The translations under genes and the position numbers were made by a program. Of a stretch of DNA of 64,000 nt, positions 45,353 through 54,779 are shown piece after piece. The notes under the pieces were generated by a model, which was not told the origin of the DNA, ran no database searches, and was given only the letters and a program-made list of their open reading frames with translations. Within the stretch, counting starts at the first letter, position 1. Each line of letters starts with the position of its first letter. The DNA lies in the NCBI GenBank assembly GCA_947499125.1, contig CANMMP010000001.1, positions 496,001-560,000 on the forward strand, given 5' to 3'. Origin of the DNA: an uncultured Pontibacter sp. Lineage in GTDB: Bacteria; Bacteroidota; Bacteroidia; Cytophagales; Hymenobacteraceae.

Positions 45353-47182
45353 ATGTCTCTTAAAACGCCGCACAACTTTCATTTGCCTGTTATGGGCCTT
45401 GCCTTTTCCATCGACTCGCCACTTAAGGTAGCGCGTTTCGGAATATCGTCAGTCGTATCGCTTAGCGACGATAGCCTGCTGGAACATACCCGTTCTCACT
45501 ACGCTAACCTGTACAACAAGCCTTACCAACCTATAACAGACAAAGAAGAAGACTACCGCGCCAACCGTACAACAGCTTTCCTGAACCTGCTGCACGAGAT
45601 AGTGGAAGAGCAAATGGCGGCGCTTAAATTGCAGGACTTTACACCAGACGCAGAGCTCAGCAAATATTTTACTTTACTTCCGGAAGATGCTCCACTAAAA
45701 CTGAAGTATAACAAGATGCTGCAAACTTCGGATGAAGCACTGCGTCAGCAACTACAAACCGAACTGCGCAATAGCCTGGTGGCCGGTAAAATTGATGTAA
45801 ACATCATGACCAAACTGGACAAGACCAACTATGACAAGTCCGGTGCGCCATTACCAGCAGAATTTAGCGATGCCCTGGCAGCACTGCGTGGTTTTACAAA
45901 TAGTAAAGTACAGGCATCAGTAGTATTTTCGGCTGGTATGAACATGAGACTTTTCGCTTACCTGGAGCAGTTTCCGTGCTTTTTACCTAATGCCAAAGGC
46001 GACTACGACAAGTCTGTCATCATAAAAGTAAGTGATTACCGCTCGGCTATGGTTCAGGGTAAGATCCTGGCAAAAAAAGGCATCTGGGTTTCAGAATACC
46101 GCATTGAGTCGGGCTTAAACTGTGGCGGACATGCTTTTGCTACCGATGGCTACCTGATAGGCCCGATCCTGCAGGAATTTAAAGAGAACAGGGAAGCGCT
46201 GCGATCAGAACTTTATAGTTTATACAGCTCTGCGCTGGCAAGTAAAGGCATACACGTACCGGGCGAGATTCCGGGGCAGCGTATTACCATGCAAGGTGGT
46301 ATTGGCACAGCCGACGAGCACAACTTCCTGCTTCGTTATTATGGCCTGGACGCTACTGGCTGGGGCACTCCTTTCCTGCTTGTGCCGGAAGCTACCACGG
46401 TTGACGAACCAACTTTACAACAGTTATCTGATGCCAGAGGGGAGGATTTATACCTGAGCCCTATATCGCCGTTGGGTGTTCCGTTTAATGCCCTGCGTGG
46501 TACCAGCAGCGAGCAGCTAAAACAAATGCGCATCGATAAAGGGAAGCCAGGCAGCCCATGTGTTAAAAAGCACCTTGTATCGAACACCGAATTCACGACA
46601 GAGCCTATCTGCACAGCTTCACGCAAATACCAGCGCCGTAAGCTGGAGCAACTACAAGAGCAGCTCGATACGCTGGCTATAACTCCCGAAAACTATAAAG
46701 CCGAAGAAATAGCCGTACTGGCAAAAGAATGCTTATGCGAAGGACTTGCCAACTCAGCCTTACAGATATTTAACATTGGTAAAAAGGCAGCCAACACAGC
46801 CGTAACTATTTGCCCGGGGCCAAACTTGGCTTACTTTTCCGGTATATTTAAATTACATGAAATGGTTGGCCACATTTATGGCCGGTTTAACGCCCTAAAT
46901 AAGAGCTACCGCCCGCACATGTTCGTGAACGAGCTTAAAATGTACATCGATTACTGGAAGAACAAGAAAGCGGAGCAACTGGAAACCATGACTGATAAGC
47001 AGGAAAAATACCTGCAGAACTTCTGGCAGAATATGCAGGAAGGTATAAGTTACTATAAAACAATAGTGCCCGAATTATTCAGAGAGCAGCTTGAGCGACA
47101 GGTAATTTTATTTGATGAGCTACTTGAAGCAGAAGATTTTTTACAGCAGATCAGCTTAAAACGAGCACAGGTACTGGCCTAA
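45353..47182 (+). CDS. Conserved unknown protein, 609 residues, cysteine-containing
   Basis: Start at 45353 (MSLKTPHNFHLP) preferred because the upstream frame is AT-rich spacer. No family is assigned with confidence. The middle has alpha/beta barrel-like motifs (SVIIKVSDYRSAMVQGK, SGLNCGGHAFATDGYL, GWGTPFLLVPEA) recalling FMN-binding nitronate monooxygenase/glutamate-synthase-type barrels. A C-terminal set of cysteines (C403, C420, C460, C462, C487; also C257) could bind metal or Fe-S. The tail is helical. Eight bp before queD, so the two form an operon and may share a pterin or deazapurine pathway. Confidence 0.75.
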   Translation: MSLKTPHNFHLPVMGLAFSIDSPLKVARFGISSVVSLSDDSLLEHTRSHYANLYNKPYQPITDKEEDYRANRTTAFLNLLHEIVEEQMAALKLQDFTPDAELSKYFTLLPEDAPLKLKYNKMLQTSDEALRQQLQTELRNSLVAGKIDVNIMTKLDKTNYDKSGAPLPAEFSDALAALRGFTNSKVQASVVFSAGMNMRLFAYLEQFPCFLPNAKGDYDKSVIIKVSDYRSAMVQGKILAKKGIWVSEYRIESGLNCGGHAFATDGYLIGPILQEFKENREALRSELYSLYSSALASKGIHVPGEIPGQRITMQGGIGTADEHNFLLRYYGLDATGWGTPFLLVPEATTVDEPTLQQLSDARGEDLYLSPISPLGVPFNALRGTSSEQLKQMRIDKGKPGSPCVKKHLVSNTEFTTEPICTASRKYQRRKLEQLQEQLDTLAITPENYKAEEIAVLAKECLCEGLANSALQIFNIGKKAANTAVTICPGPNLAYFSGIFKLHEMVGHIYGRFNALNKSYRPHMFVNELKMYIDYWKNKKAEQLETMTDKQEKYLQNFWQNMQEGISYYKTIVPELFREQLERQVILFDELLEAEDFLQQISLKRAQVLA

Positions 47183-47190
47183 ACCAACCT

Positions 47191-47640
47191 ATGGATTACA
47201 TCAGATTAACGCGCCAGTTTACGTTTGAGACTGCGCACGCTTTGCTTAACTATAATGGCCCGTGCAAAAACGTGCACGGGCATTCTTACAGGTTGCAGGT
47301 AACTATACTTGGCCAGCCCAATACAACTATAACCGACCCAACCTATGGCATGGTACTGGACTTCGGGGATCTGAAAAGACTGGTACAGGAAATTATAGTT
47401 GCTCCGTTCGACCACGCCCTTATACTTAGGCAAGATACGGACGCCGAGCTTTTGAACGTACTGCAGAAGCTAAACCACAAACTGGTACTTACCGCCTACC
47501 AGCCAACCTGCGAAAACATGTTGATCGATTTTAAAAATAAACTGATCGGCAAACTACCTGAAAGTATAAAGCTTCACAGCCTGCGCCTCTGGGAAACCGA
47601 GAACTCCTTTGCTGAATGGTACGCATCGGACAACGGTTGA
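47191..47640 (+). CDS. queD: 6-carboxytetrahydropterin synthase family (QueD/PTPS-like)
   Basis: 149 residues. Zinc ligands H16, H29 and H31 (FETAHAL, NVHGH), candidate catalytic C25 (NGPCKN), and PTCENMLIDF and LWETENSFAEW near the end with the pterin-binding Glu. QueD converts dihydroneopterin triphosphate to carboxytetrahydropterin for queuosine; some relatives make tetrahydrobiopterin precursors, and the sequence alone does not separate these. Second gene of a two-gene operon. Confidence 0.9.
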   Translation: MDYIRLTRQFTFETAHALLNYNGPCKNVHGHSYRLQVTILGQPNTTITDPTYGMVLDFGDLKRLVQEIIVAPFDHALILRQDTDAELLNVLQKLNHKLVLTAYQPTCENMLIDFKNKLIGKLPESIKLHSLRLWETENSFAEWYASDNG

Positions 47641-47823
47641 GTATAACGTTTTACAGGATAAGTTCTAATATCAATTTTCATCATTATACTATAGAATATT
47701 GGTTTTAAGCATCATTTAAGCAGCTTTCGCAACTAAACAAAACTTTAATCGTTGCAGGTAAATATAGGTTTTCAAAGATTTAACTATCTAAACTGAAAGC
47801 TTTTATACTTAAAATATGTAGCA

Positions 47824-49260
47824 ATGAAAAAGTTATCGATAACGTGTTTAGTTACCGGCATATTCATGCTCTTTAACTCCTGCTCTACCAACCCGGTAAC
47901 AGGTAAAAAAGAGGTCATGCTGATGTCGGAAGAGCAGGAACTGGCAATGGGCCAGCAAGCAGACCCCCAGATCGTAGCCCAGTTCGGGATGTACGAAAAC
48001 CCAACTTTGCAGCGGTTTATAGATGAGAAAGGCCAGCAAATGGCTGCTGTTTCGCATCGCAGCAATATCAAATACGATTTTAAAATAGTAGACTCTCCTG
48101 TTATAAATGCCTTTGCTGTACCTGGTGGCTATGTATACTTTACGCGCGGTATAATGGCACACTTTAACAATGAGGCACAGTTTGCCGGTGTACTTGGTCA
48201 CGAAATTGGCCACGTTGCTGCACGCCATTCGGCGCAACAACAAAGTAAATCGGTGCTGAGCCAGGTTGGTTTAATTGCCGGTATGATCATGGTGCCGGAA
48301 CTTGCCCAGTTTGGTAACGAAGCCATGCAGGGACTTGGACTTCTCTTCTTAAAATTCGGCCGTGACGATGAACGCGAATCTGACCGTTTAGGTGTTGAAT
48401 ACTCAACTAAAATTGGCTATGATGCTGATGAAATGGCCGACTTCTTTTTAACCTTACAGCGTAAGCAGCAGGAAAGTGGCCAGGCTATACCTACTTTTAT
48501 GAGCACCCACCCCGACCCGGGCGATCGCTATAATACGGTGCAGGAGTTAGCAACCCAGTGGAAGAAAAAAGAGAATGCTACAAACCTGGAAGTAGGCCGT
48601 AACTCGTACCTGCGCATGATCGATGGAATGGTATATGGCGAAGACCCTAAGCAAGGCTTTGTTGAGAACCAGATCTTCTATCATCCGGAGCTTAAGTTCC
48701 AGTTCCCGATACCAAATGGCTGGAAATACATGAACTCGCCACAGGTTTTCCAGATGAGCCCGGAAGATGGAAAGGCCCTTATGAACCTGACACTGGCACC
48801 TGGTTCTTCGCTGGAAGATGCCGCCCGCCAGACCTTAGAAGCTTACAAACTGACTGCAGTTGAATCGAAGAACGTATCTGTGAACGGCAATAACGCCCTG
48901 GCTTTAGTTGCCGATCAGGTGCAGGAACAAGGTACTATCCGGACGCTAACTTATTTTATACAATATGGTGGCAACATTTATAGTATTATGGGTATTACAA
49001 CGGCCAACGATTTCAACAACTATTTTAATACCTTCTCAAACACGATGACCAACTTTAAGCAGCTCACAGATTCAGAGAAGATAAACCGTCAACCTGAGCG
49101 TATTCGTATCAAAACTGTAGCTCAAAATACTACGCTGCAACAAGCGCTTCAGTCGTTTGGTATGAAAAATGACCGATTGGAAGAAATAGCAGTACTTAAC
49201 GGCATGCAACTAAGCGACCGATTAGATAAAGGCATGCTTATAAAAGTAGTCTCTAAATAA
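47824..49260 (+). CDS. M48 family metalloprotease lipoprotein (BepA/LoiP-like) with C-terminal LysM-like tail
   Basis: 478 residues. Lipobox LFNSC gives C20, followed by STNPVTGKKE typical of these proteases. Zinc motif HEIGH is H126-H130 with E127; DERESD near 182-187 gives the third ligand. Residues about 280-410 are an extra domain (FPIPNGWKYMNSPQVFQMSP). The last 45 residues (TTLQQALQSFG to IKVVSK) look like a LysM-type repeat. Members handle outer-membrane protein quality control. Ends at a strong terminator. Confidence 0.92.
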   Translation: MKKLSITCLVTGIFMLFNSCSTNPVTGKKEVMLMSEEQELAMGQQADPQIVAQFGMYENPTLQRFIDEKGQQMAAVSHRSNIKYDFKIVDSPVINAFAVPGGYVYFTRGIMAHFNNEAQFAGVLGHEIGHVAARHSAQQQSKSVLSQVGLIAGMIMVPELAQFGNEAMQGLGLLFLKFGRDDERESDRLGVEYSTKIGYDADEMADFFLTLQRKQQESGQAIPTFMSTHPDPGDRYNTVQELATQWKKKENATNLEVGRNSYLRMIDGMVYGEDPKQGFVENQIFYHPELKFQFPIPNGWKYMNSPQVFQMSPEDGKALMNLTLAPGSSLEDAARQTLEAYKLTAVESKNVSVNGNNALALVADQVQEQGTIRTLTYFIQYGGNIYSIMGITTANDFNNYFNTFSNTMTNFKQLTDSEKINRQPERIRIKTVAQNTTLQQALQSFGMKNDRLEEIAVLNGMQLSDRLDKGMLIKVVSK

Positions 49261-49276
49261 ATATATTGATCCTCAT

Positions 49277-49316
49277 AAAAATGGCCGGCTATAGTTTTAT
49301 AGCCGGCCATTTTGTT
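49277..49316 (+). terminator. Rho-independent terminator
   Basis: Long stem AAAATGGCCGGCTATA / TATAGCCGGCCATTTT with a tiny loop; the loop side contains TATAGTT. Confidence 0.88.
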
Positions 49317-49484
49317 TTATAGGTTTGATACCATTATGGGGTGTTGTAACTTCTTAAAAGCACTTTAAGGATTTGTAATCCGATTTTATACTTTGCCAGT
49401 TCTAATGTCGAACCTAAAAGCCGGATTTTAATTCTGATAGTAAGTGCTTCGGGATTACAAATACCGAAGAGCAGTAAAATACAA

Positions 49485-51416
49485 TTATCCTATCTGGCTT
49501 TCCAAGTCCTCTACTACCAGCATTTGTTCTTCCCAGGCGGCGTTGGTCTTTTCGAGTTCTTTCTGAACGGCTTCAAACTTAAGCGAAGCTTCCTGCAGCA
49601 GATCCGGGTTACCATAAACATTTGGGTCTGCTAATTCAGCTTCGCATTTGGCGCGTTCCTCTTCGAGTTGTTGTACTTGCTTCTCTACTTCGGCTAGTTT
49701 TTTATTTGCCTGTTTTAGCTGATTATTTAACTGGTTTGTTTCGTTATTGCTGCGGGCTTGTTTTGTCTCCTGCTTTTTAGGAGCCGGTGCTGCTGCGGCT
49801 GCCTGTAACTTGGCTGCTTTTTCGCGCTTCTCCTGAAAAGCTTCGTACTCGTGGTAAGTCCCAGGGTATTCCTTTAACTGGTAATCCTCGATGTACCAGA
49901 TCTTGGTAGCCACATTTTCCACAAAGTAACGGTCGTGCGATATGACTACAAATGTACCTTCGTACTGTTCCAGGGCTTGTATCAGTATGTTAACAGACTG
50001 CATATCAAGGTGGTTCGTAGGTTCATCTAGCATCAGGAAATTGGCTTCTGAGATAAGCGTTTTAGCCAACGCTACCCTACTCTTCTCACCACCTGACAGT
50101 ACTTTTATCTTCTTGAAAACCTCATCGCCAGTGAAAAGGAAAGAACCAAGCAGCGTTCGCAATTCCATTTCGGTTTTGCCCGAGCCTGCCTGCTGTAATT
50201 CCTGCAACATTTCGTTGTCTACATTCAGAGCTTCCAGCTGGTGCTGCGCATAAAACGACATGATAACATTGTGACCCAGTTCGCGCTTGCCTTTTATAGG
50301 TTCGGTGCCGGCTATAATGCGCAACAACGTAGATTTACCTTTACCATTCGCACCGATCAGGGCTATTTTATCGCCGCGCTCGATGTGCACATTCGTATCC
50401 CGGAAAATAACTTTATCGCCGTAGGCTTTGCTCATATGCTCCAGGCGCAGAATATGGCGACCGGGCTGCACATTAAACCGGAAACTGAAATTTACTTTTG
50501 CCGCATCTGGTGCAACTTCTTCAATAAGCTCCATACGTTCGAGCTGCTTCATGCGGCTTTGTGCCTGCTTGGCCTTGGTAGCTTTTGCTTTAAAGCGTTC
50601 AATAAAACGCTCTGTCTGCCTGATATGGGCTTGTTGGTTCTCGTAAGCGCCTTTTTGTATCTCGTTGCGCATAGCTTTTTCTTCTACATAAAAGCTATAG
50701 TTGCCCGGGTAGTAGTTAAGCTTTGCGCCAGAAACCTCCACCGTTACATTGGTAGTGCGGTCCAGAAACTCGCGGTCGTGCGATACGATCACAACGGCTC
50801 CTTCGAAACGCTCCAGGTAAGATTCCAGCCACTTGATGGATGGTAAGTCGAGGTGGTTGGTAGGTTCGTCGAGCAGCAACAGCGATGGTTTTTGCAAAAG
50901 TATTTTAGCCAGCATTACACGCATGCGCCACCCACCCGAAAACGATGAAAGTGACTGCTGTAACTCTTCGGTACTAAAACCTAGTCCTTCCAGTATCGCC
51001 TCGGCCTCGGCCTGCATACTATAGCCACCCAGTGCTTCAAAGCGTTCCTGCATGTCGGCCAGTTTCTGCACCAGGTTATCATGGAAGTTGTGCTCAAATT
51101 CAATAAGTATCTTATCAATTTCAGTCTGCAGACTGATCGCTTCCTCAAATGCCTGCATCGCTACCGAAAGTATACTTTCGTGCGTTTCGTAGCTAAGCAA
51201 ATCCTGGTTCAGGAAACCGATCGTGGTCTCCTTACTCATATGTATGCTGCCACCATCCGGCTTATACTCGCCAACTAAAATGCGCAGCAACGTCGATTTA
51301 CCGGTACCGTTCAGGCCTATCAGTCCGATCTTATCTTTCGGGCGGATGTGCAGGTTGGCATCCTGGTACATAGGGCGGCTGCCGAAATGGAAATTGAGGT
51401 TGTTTATTGATACCAT
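49485..51416 (-). CDS. ABC-F family ATPase (Uup/EttA-like)
   Basis: 643 residues with two ABC domains and no membrane part. Walker A GLNGTGKST and GANGKGKST; signatures FSGGWRMR and LSGGEKSR; Walker B LLLLDEPTNHLD and LMLDEPTNHLD. The inter-domain linker (about 240-300) is basic and helical. A coiled-coil C-terminal domain (about 560-643) matches Uup. ABC-F proteins act on the ribosomal E-site; this housekeeping-like form need not give drug resistance. A -7 box TACCTTTG is at 51442-51449 (leftward). Confidence 0.94.
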   Translation of the reverse strand: MVSINNLNFHFGSRPMYQDANLHIRPKDKIGLIGLNGTGKSTLLRILVGEYKPDGGSIHMSKETTIGFLNQDLLSYETHESILSVAMQAFEEAISLQTEIDKILIEFEHNFHDNLVQKLADMQERFEALGGYSMQAEAEAILEGLGFSTEELQQSLSSFSGGWRMRVMLAKILLQKPSLLLLDEPTNHLDLPSIKWLESYLERFEGAVVIVSHDREFLDRTTNVTVEVSGAKLNYYPGNYSFYVEEKAMRNEIQKGAYENQQAHIRQTERFIERFKAKATKAKQAQSRMKQLERMELIEEVAPDAAKVNFSFRFNVQPGRHILRLEHMSKAYGDKVIFRDTNVHIERGDKIALIGANGKGKSTLLRIIAGTEPIKGKRELGHNVIMSFYAQHQLEALNVDNEMLQELQQAGSGKTEMELRTLLGSFLFTGDEVFKKIKVLSGGEKSRVALAKTLISEANFLMLDEPTNHLDMQSVNILIQALEQYEGTFVVISHDRYFVENVATKIWYIEDYQLKEYPGTYHEYEAFQEKREKAAKLQAAAAAPAPKKQETKQARSNNETNQLNNQLKQANKKLAEVEKQVQQLEEERAKCEAELADPNVYGNPDLLQEASLKFEAVQKELEKTNAAWEEQMLVVEDLESQIG

Positions 51417-51441
51417 GGTGTAATTTTCTGCTTCGGAAGTG

Positions 51442-51449
51442 CAAAGGTA
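51442..51449 (-). promoter_or_regulatory. -7 box of the ABC-F gene
   Basis: On the leftward strand TACCTTTG, an exact match to TAnnTTTG, 25 bp before the start codon. No clear TTTG at the -33 position. Confidence 0.45.
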
Positions 51450-51608
51450 CTTATTTTAAAGCATTTTGCCGTGCGGCAGTATTTACTTACAACCGGATAT
51501 GCCCGGGCAAGCTAAACAAATAAGCCGCTGCACCGTTTTACCTGTGGTATGTATACTCTTTTGTTAAGATGAACAGAAGAAGTATGATCCTCAATTTTAG
51601 CTGATAAT

Positions 51609-52160
51609 ATGATCGCGATCACTTCGCTTTTAGATAAGACACATTCTGAACGTGTAACAGAACTGCAGGAGCACCTTGACCGTCGCTTTGGCCTGAATGG
51701 CGTAAAAGTTACCCCCTACCCGCACCTGACACTGTTAACGGCTGAAATACCTGACATGGAAGAGCTGAAAGAATACCTGGAGCAGACTTGCCTCGAGATA
51801 AACTCCTTCAGCATTCGTACAACCGGTCTGGGCATCTTCCCGGGAGATACGCCTGTTATTTATATTCCGGTTTTGCGCACGCCGCCACTAAACCAGTTAC
51901 ACGGCAAACTGCACCGCGATGTATCAGAAATGAGCAGCGAAATGGGCTTATACTATAACCCGAATATGTGGCTGCCTCACATCTCGCTGGCCCTCGGCGA
52001 TACCTCCCGTGAAATGTTGGGTCCGGTACTGTCTTTCCTGTGCAACTATAACTTTAACTGGGAGATCAATATAGACAACATTACCCTGCTCGAGAAGTGC
52101 GGCGATTACTTTTTAAAGAAGGATGAGTATAAGCTAGGCCGCCACGAACTCATAGAATAA
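51609..52160 (+). CDS. 2H phosphoesterase (2'-5' RNA ligase family)
   Basis: 183 residues with the two catalytic H-x-T/S motifs, H39-L-T41 (PHLTLL) and H124-I-S126 (PHISLALG), in a symmetric bilobal arrangement. Relatives act on 2',3'-cyclic phosphates or RNA ends. Substrate unknown; no RNA repair genes adjacent. Confidence 0.88.
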   Translation: MIAITSLLDKTHSERVTELQEHLDRRFGLNGVKVTPYPHLTLLTAEIPDMEELKEYLEQTCLEINSFSIRTTGLGIFPGDTPVIYIPVLRTPPLNQLHGKLHRDVSEMSSEMGLYYNPNMWLPHISLALGDTSREMLGPVLSFLCNYNFNWEINIDNITLLEKCGDYFLKKDEYKLGRHELIE

Positions 52161-52507
52161 AGCTTTTCTTATATTATTTACAACTCCGAAACCCTTAGAA
52201 GGCCGCAATTTATCTTCTAAACAAAGTTCTATTCCCTTAAACACACCAGTTTATACTTTACTGTATAATTTAGGTGCTGCCTTTCTGTTTTTATACTTTC
52301 CGCACTTTTAAATAAATGCTCTCACAGCCTATCTACTAAGTATAAACCAATTTTAATATAATTTTAATGTAGTGTAATACAATTTTTACCAACCCCGGTT
52401 TTTATAGTACCGTACCTTACTAAAGGTTAACTGTTTCTGAAGCTCATTTTGACCAGTTATCTCCTTTTCAAGCGAACATTCTAATTGTATTATCAACTAT
52501 AAAAACT
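52161..52507. other. 347-bp spacer upstream of the catalase
   Basis: AT-rich, with TATASTT-type 7-mers around 52250 and no ORF. A TTTTG at 52447-52451 could be a -33 element but no matching -7 box follows. No OxyR-type site could be identified with confidence. Confidence 0.5.
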
Positions 52508-54700
52508 ATGGAAGAGCAAAAGCCAAACAAATCACCTCATTTTGTAAACGAGAACAGCAAAAATAAACAGCTGGAAGACTTCCGGAACGACAATGAAGGG
52601 GAGTATATGACCACCGACCAGGGCATTGGTGTAAGCCACACCGATGATTCTTTAAAAACTGGCTCCCGCGGACCAACTATTATGGAAGATTTCCACTTCC
52701 GCGAGAAAATGACCCACTTCGACCACGAGCGTATACCTGAGCGTGTTGTACATGCCCGTGGGGCCGGAGCACACGGTTATTTCCAGCCATACGAGTCGAT
52801 GGCGGAGTATACAAAAGCCAAGTTCTTATCAGATCCCAACACTAAGACTCCCGTTTTTGCCCGCTTCTCTACCGTGGTAGGTTCCCGTGGTTCTGCTGAT
52901 ACGGTGCGTGATGTGCGTGGCTTTGCTGTTAAGTTTTATACTGAAGAAGGTAACTACGACCTGGTAGGCAACAACATGCCTCCTTTCTTTATACAGGATG
53001 CCATTAAATTCCCGGACCTGGTGCACTCTATTAAACCCGATCCGGACAACGACATGCCACAGGCTTCGGCGGCACACGATACCTTCTGGGATTTTGCTTC
53101 GCTGATGCCTGAAACGACACACCTGATCATGTGGGTACTCTCGGACAGAGCCATTCCGCGCAGCTTCCGAATGATGGAAGGATTTGGCGTACATACTTTC
53201 CGTTTTATAAATGAAGCGGGTAAAGCAAGGTTTGTTAAGTTCCATTGGCGCCCGATGCTGGGCACGCATTCTATGGTGTGGGACGAGGCGCAGAAAGTTG
53301 CCGGTAAAGATCCTGATTGGTTACGCCGCGACCTGTGGGAAGCTATAGACATGGGCGAGTATCCTGAATTTGAACTGGCCGTGCAGATTGTAGAAGAAGA
53401 AGACGAGTTTAAGTTTGATTTTGACCTGCTGGACGCCACAAAGCTTATACCTGAAGAACTGGTACCGCTAAAACCTATTGGCAAAATGGTACTGAACCGC
53501 AACCCGGATAACTTCTTTGCTGAAACCGAACAGGCAGCTTTCCACCCGGGCAACCTGGTGCCGGGCATCGATGTAACGAACGACCCGCTGCTGCAAGGCC
53601 GCCTTTTCTCTTACCTCGATACACAGATAAACCGCTTTACCAGCACTAACTTTAGCGAAGTACCTATAAACCGACCTGTTTGCCCGGTGCATAACCACCA
53701 GCAGGACGGCTTTATGCGACAGAGAATAAATAAAGGTAAAGCAAACTACTTCCCGAACTCTATTGGCAATGGCTGCCCTATGATGACCCCGGAAAACATG
53801 GGCGGTTACATGCATTATATGGAACGCATAGATGGCCAGAAAATACGGGCACGCAGCGAAAGCTTTAACGACCACTTCAGTCAGCCTGCTATGTTCTGGA
53901 ACTCACTGACCGAACCGGAAAAACAACACATTGTAAGTGCAGCCCATTTTGAGCTTGGTAAAGTAGAGAACAAAGAAATAAGACGCAGACAGCTAGTGCA
54001 TTTCCACCACGTAAATCCTGATTTTGCAAAACGTGTGGCAGCAGGTATAGGTGTTGAAGTACCAGAAGATAAATCTGTAACGCTGACCGGCAACTACGAA
54101 AGCAACAAGGCTTCGGAGAAGATGAAAAAAGGCAAATCTGTTAAAGAATCGCCGGCGGTAAGCATGGAAAAGAACAAAGTTAAAACTGCTAAAAGCCGCA
54201 AAGTAGCCATCCTGATAGAAGACGGTTTTGACTGCAACGAACTGATGCAGGTAAAGCAGGCTATAAAAGACGCAGGAGCGCATGCCAAGATCATTTCTAA
54301 AACTTTAGGCAAACGCACTTCATCTACAGGCGAACAGGTTGAGGTTGATAAAAACCACGTAACTACGGCCTCTATTATGTTTGATGCTGTTTATGTGCCC
54401 GATGGCGAGAAAAGTATAGCTGCCATGATGAAAGAAGGCGATGCGCTACACTTTTTAAGCGAAGCATTTAAGCACTGCAAACCTATAGCCACATCCGGCC
54501 ATGGTATAGCCTTGCTCGATCGTGCTTTTATTACAGGTATAAATGTAGCCAACAGCAATGCGGGCCAGGTTGTATCTGATAAAGGCGTAGTAACGGCAGG
54601 ATCGGACGCTGAGGCGGATGAGTTTGCTGTTAAGTTTATAGATGCCATTAAAATGCATCGCTTCTGGGACCGTGAAATGAAGGACACTGTTCCAGCATAA
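52508..54700 (+). CDS. katE: Large-subunit (clade 2) catalase with DJ-1/PfpI-like C-terminal domain
   Basis: 730 residues, the large-catalase length. Distal His is in VVHARGAGAHGYF (approximately H77), Asn in DLVGNNMPPFF, and the proximal haem-ligand Tyr in RLFSYLDTQINR. After about 555 residues a Lys-rich linker leads to a flavodoxin/DJ-1-like domain (KVAILIEDGFDCNELMQVK) as in E. coli HPII. Dismutates H2O2. Monocistronic with terminator. Confidence 0.96.
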   Translation: MEEQKPNKSPHFVNENSKNKQLEDFRNDNEGEYMTTDQGIGVSHTDDSLKTGSRGPTIMEDFHFREKMTHFDHERIPERVVHARGAGAHGYFQPYESMAEYTKAKFLSDPNTKTPVFARFSTVVGSRGSADTVRDVRGFAVKFYTEEGNYDLVGNNMPPFFIQDAIKFPDLVHSIKPDPDNDMPQASAAHDTFWDFASLMPETTHLIMWVLSDRAIPRSFRMMEGFGVHTFRFINEAGKARFVKFHWRPMLGTHSMVWDEAQKVAGKDPDWLRRDLWEAIDMGEYPEFELAVQIVEEEDEFKFDFDLLDATKLIPEELVPLKPIGKMVLNRNPDNFFAETEQAAFHPGNLVPGIDVTNDPLLQGRLFSYLDTQINRFTSTNFSEVPINRPVCPVHNHQQDGFMRQRINKGKANYFPNSIGNGCPMMTPENMGGYMHYMERIDGQKIRARSESFNDHFSQPAMFWNSLTEPEKQHIVSAAHFELGKVENKEIRRRQLVHFHHVNPDFAKRVAAGIGVEVPEDKSVTLTGNYESNKASEKMKKGKSVKESPAVSMEKNKVKTAKSRKVAILIEDGFDCNELMQVKQAIKDAGAHAKIISKTLGKRTSSTGEQVEVDKNHVTTASIMFDAVYVPDGEKSIAAMMKEGDALHFLSEAFKHCKPIATSGHGIALLDRAFITGINVANSNAGQVVSDKGVVTAGSDAEADEFAVKFIDAIKMHRFWDREMKDTVPA

Positions 54701-54720
54701 ACTATACGTAGTATAAACTA

Positions 54721-54760
54721 AAAGCGGCTGCAAGTATAAACCTGCAGCCGCTTTTTTTAT
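54721..54760 (+). terminator. Rho-independent terminator, bidirectional
   Basis: Stem AAAGCGGCTGCA / TGCAGCCGCTTT with an approximately 10-nt loop, followed by TTTT, between convergent genes. Confidence 0.85.
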
Positions 54761-54779
54761 AGGTATAGTTCAGTTAAAC

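Noticed and set aside
50241-50846. 201-codon frame antisense to the ABC-F gene
   Set aside because: Opposite conserved ABC motifs; no independent evidence.
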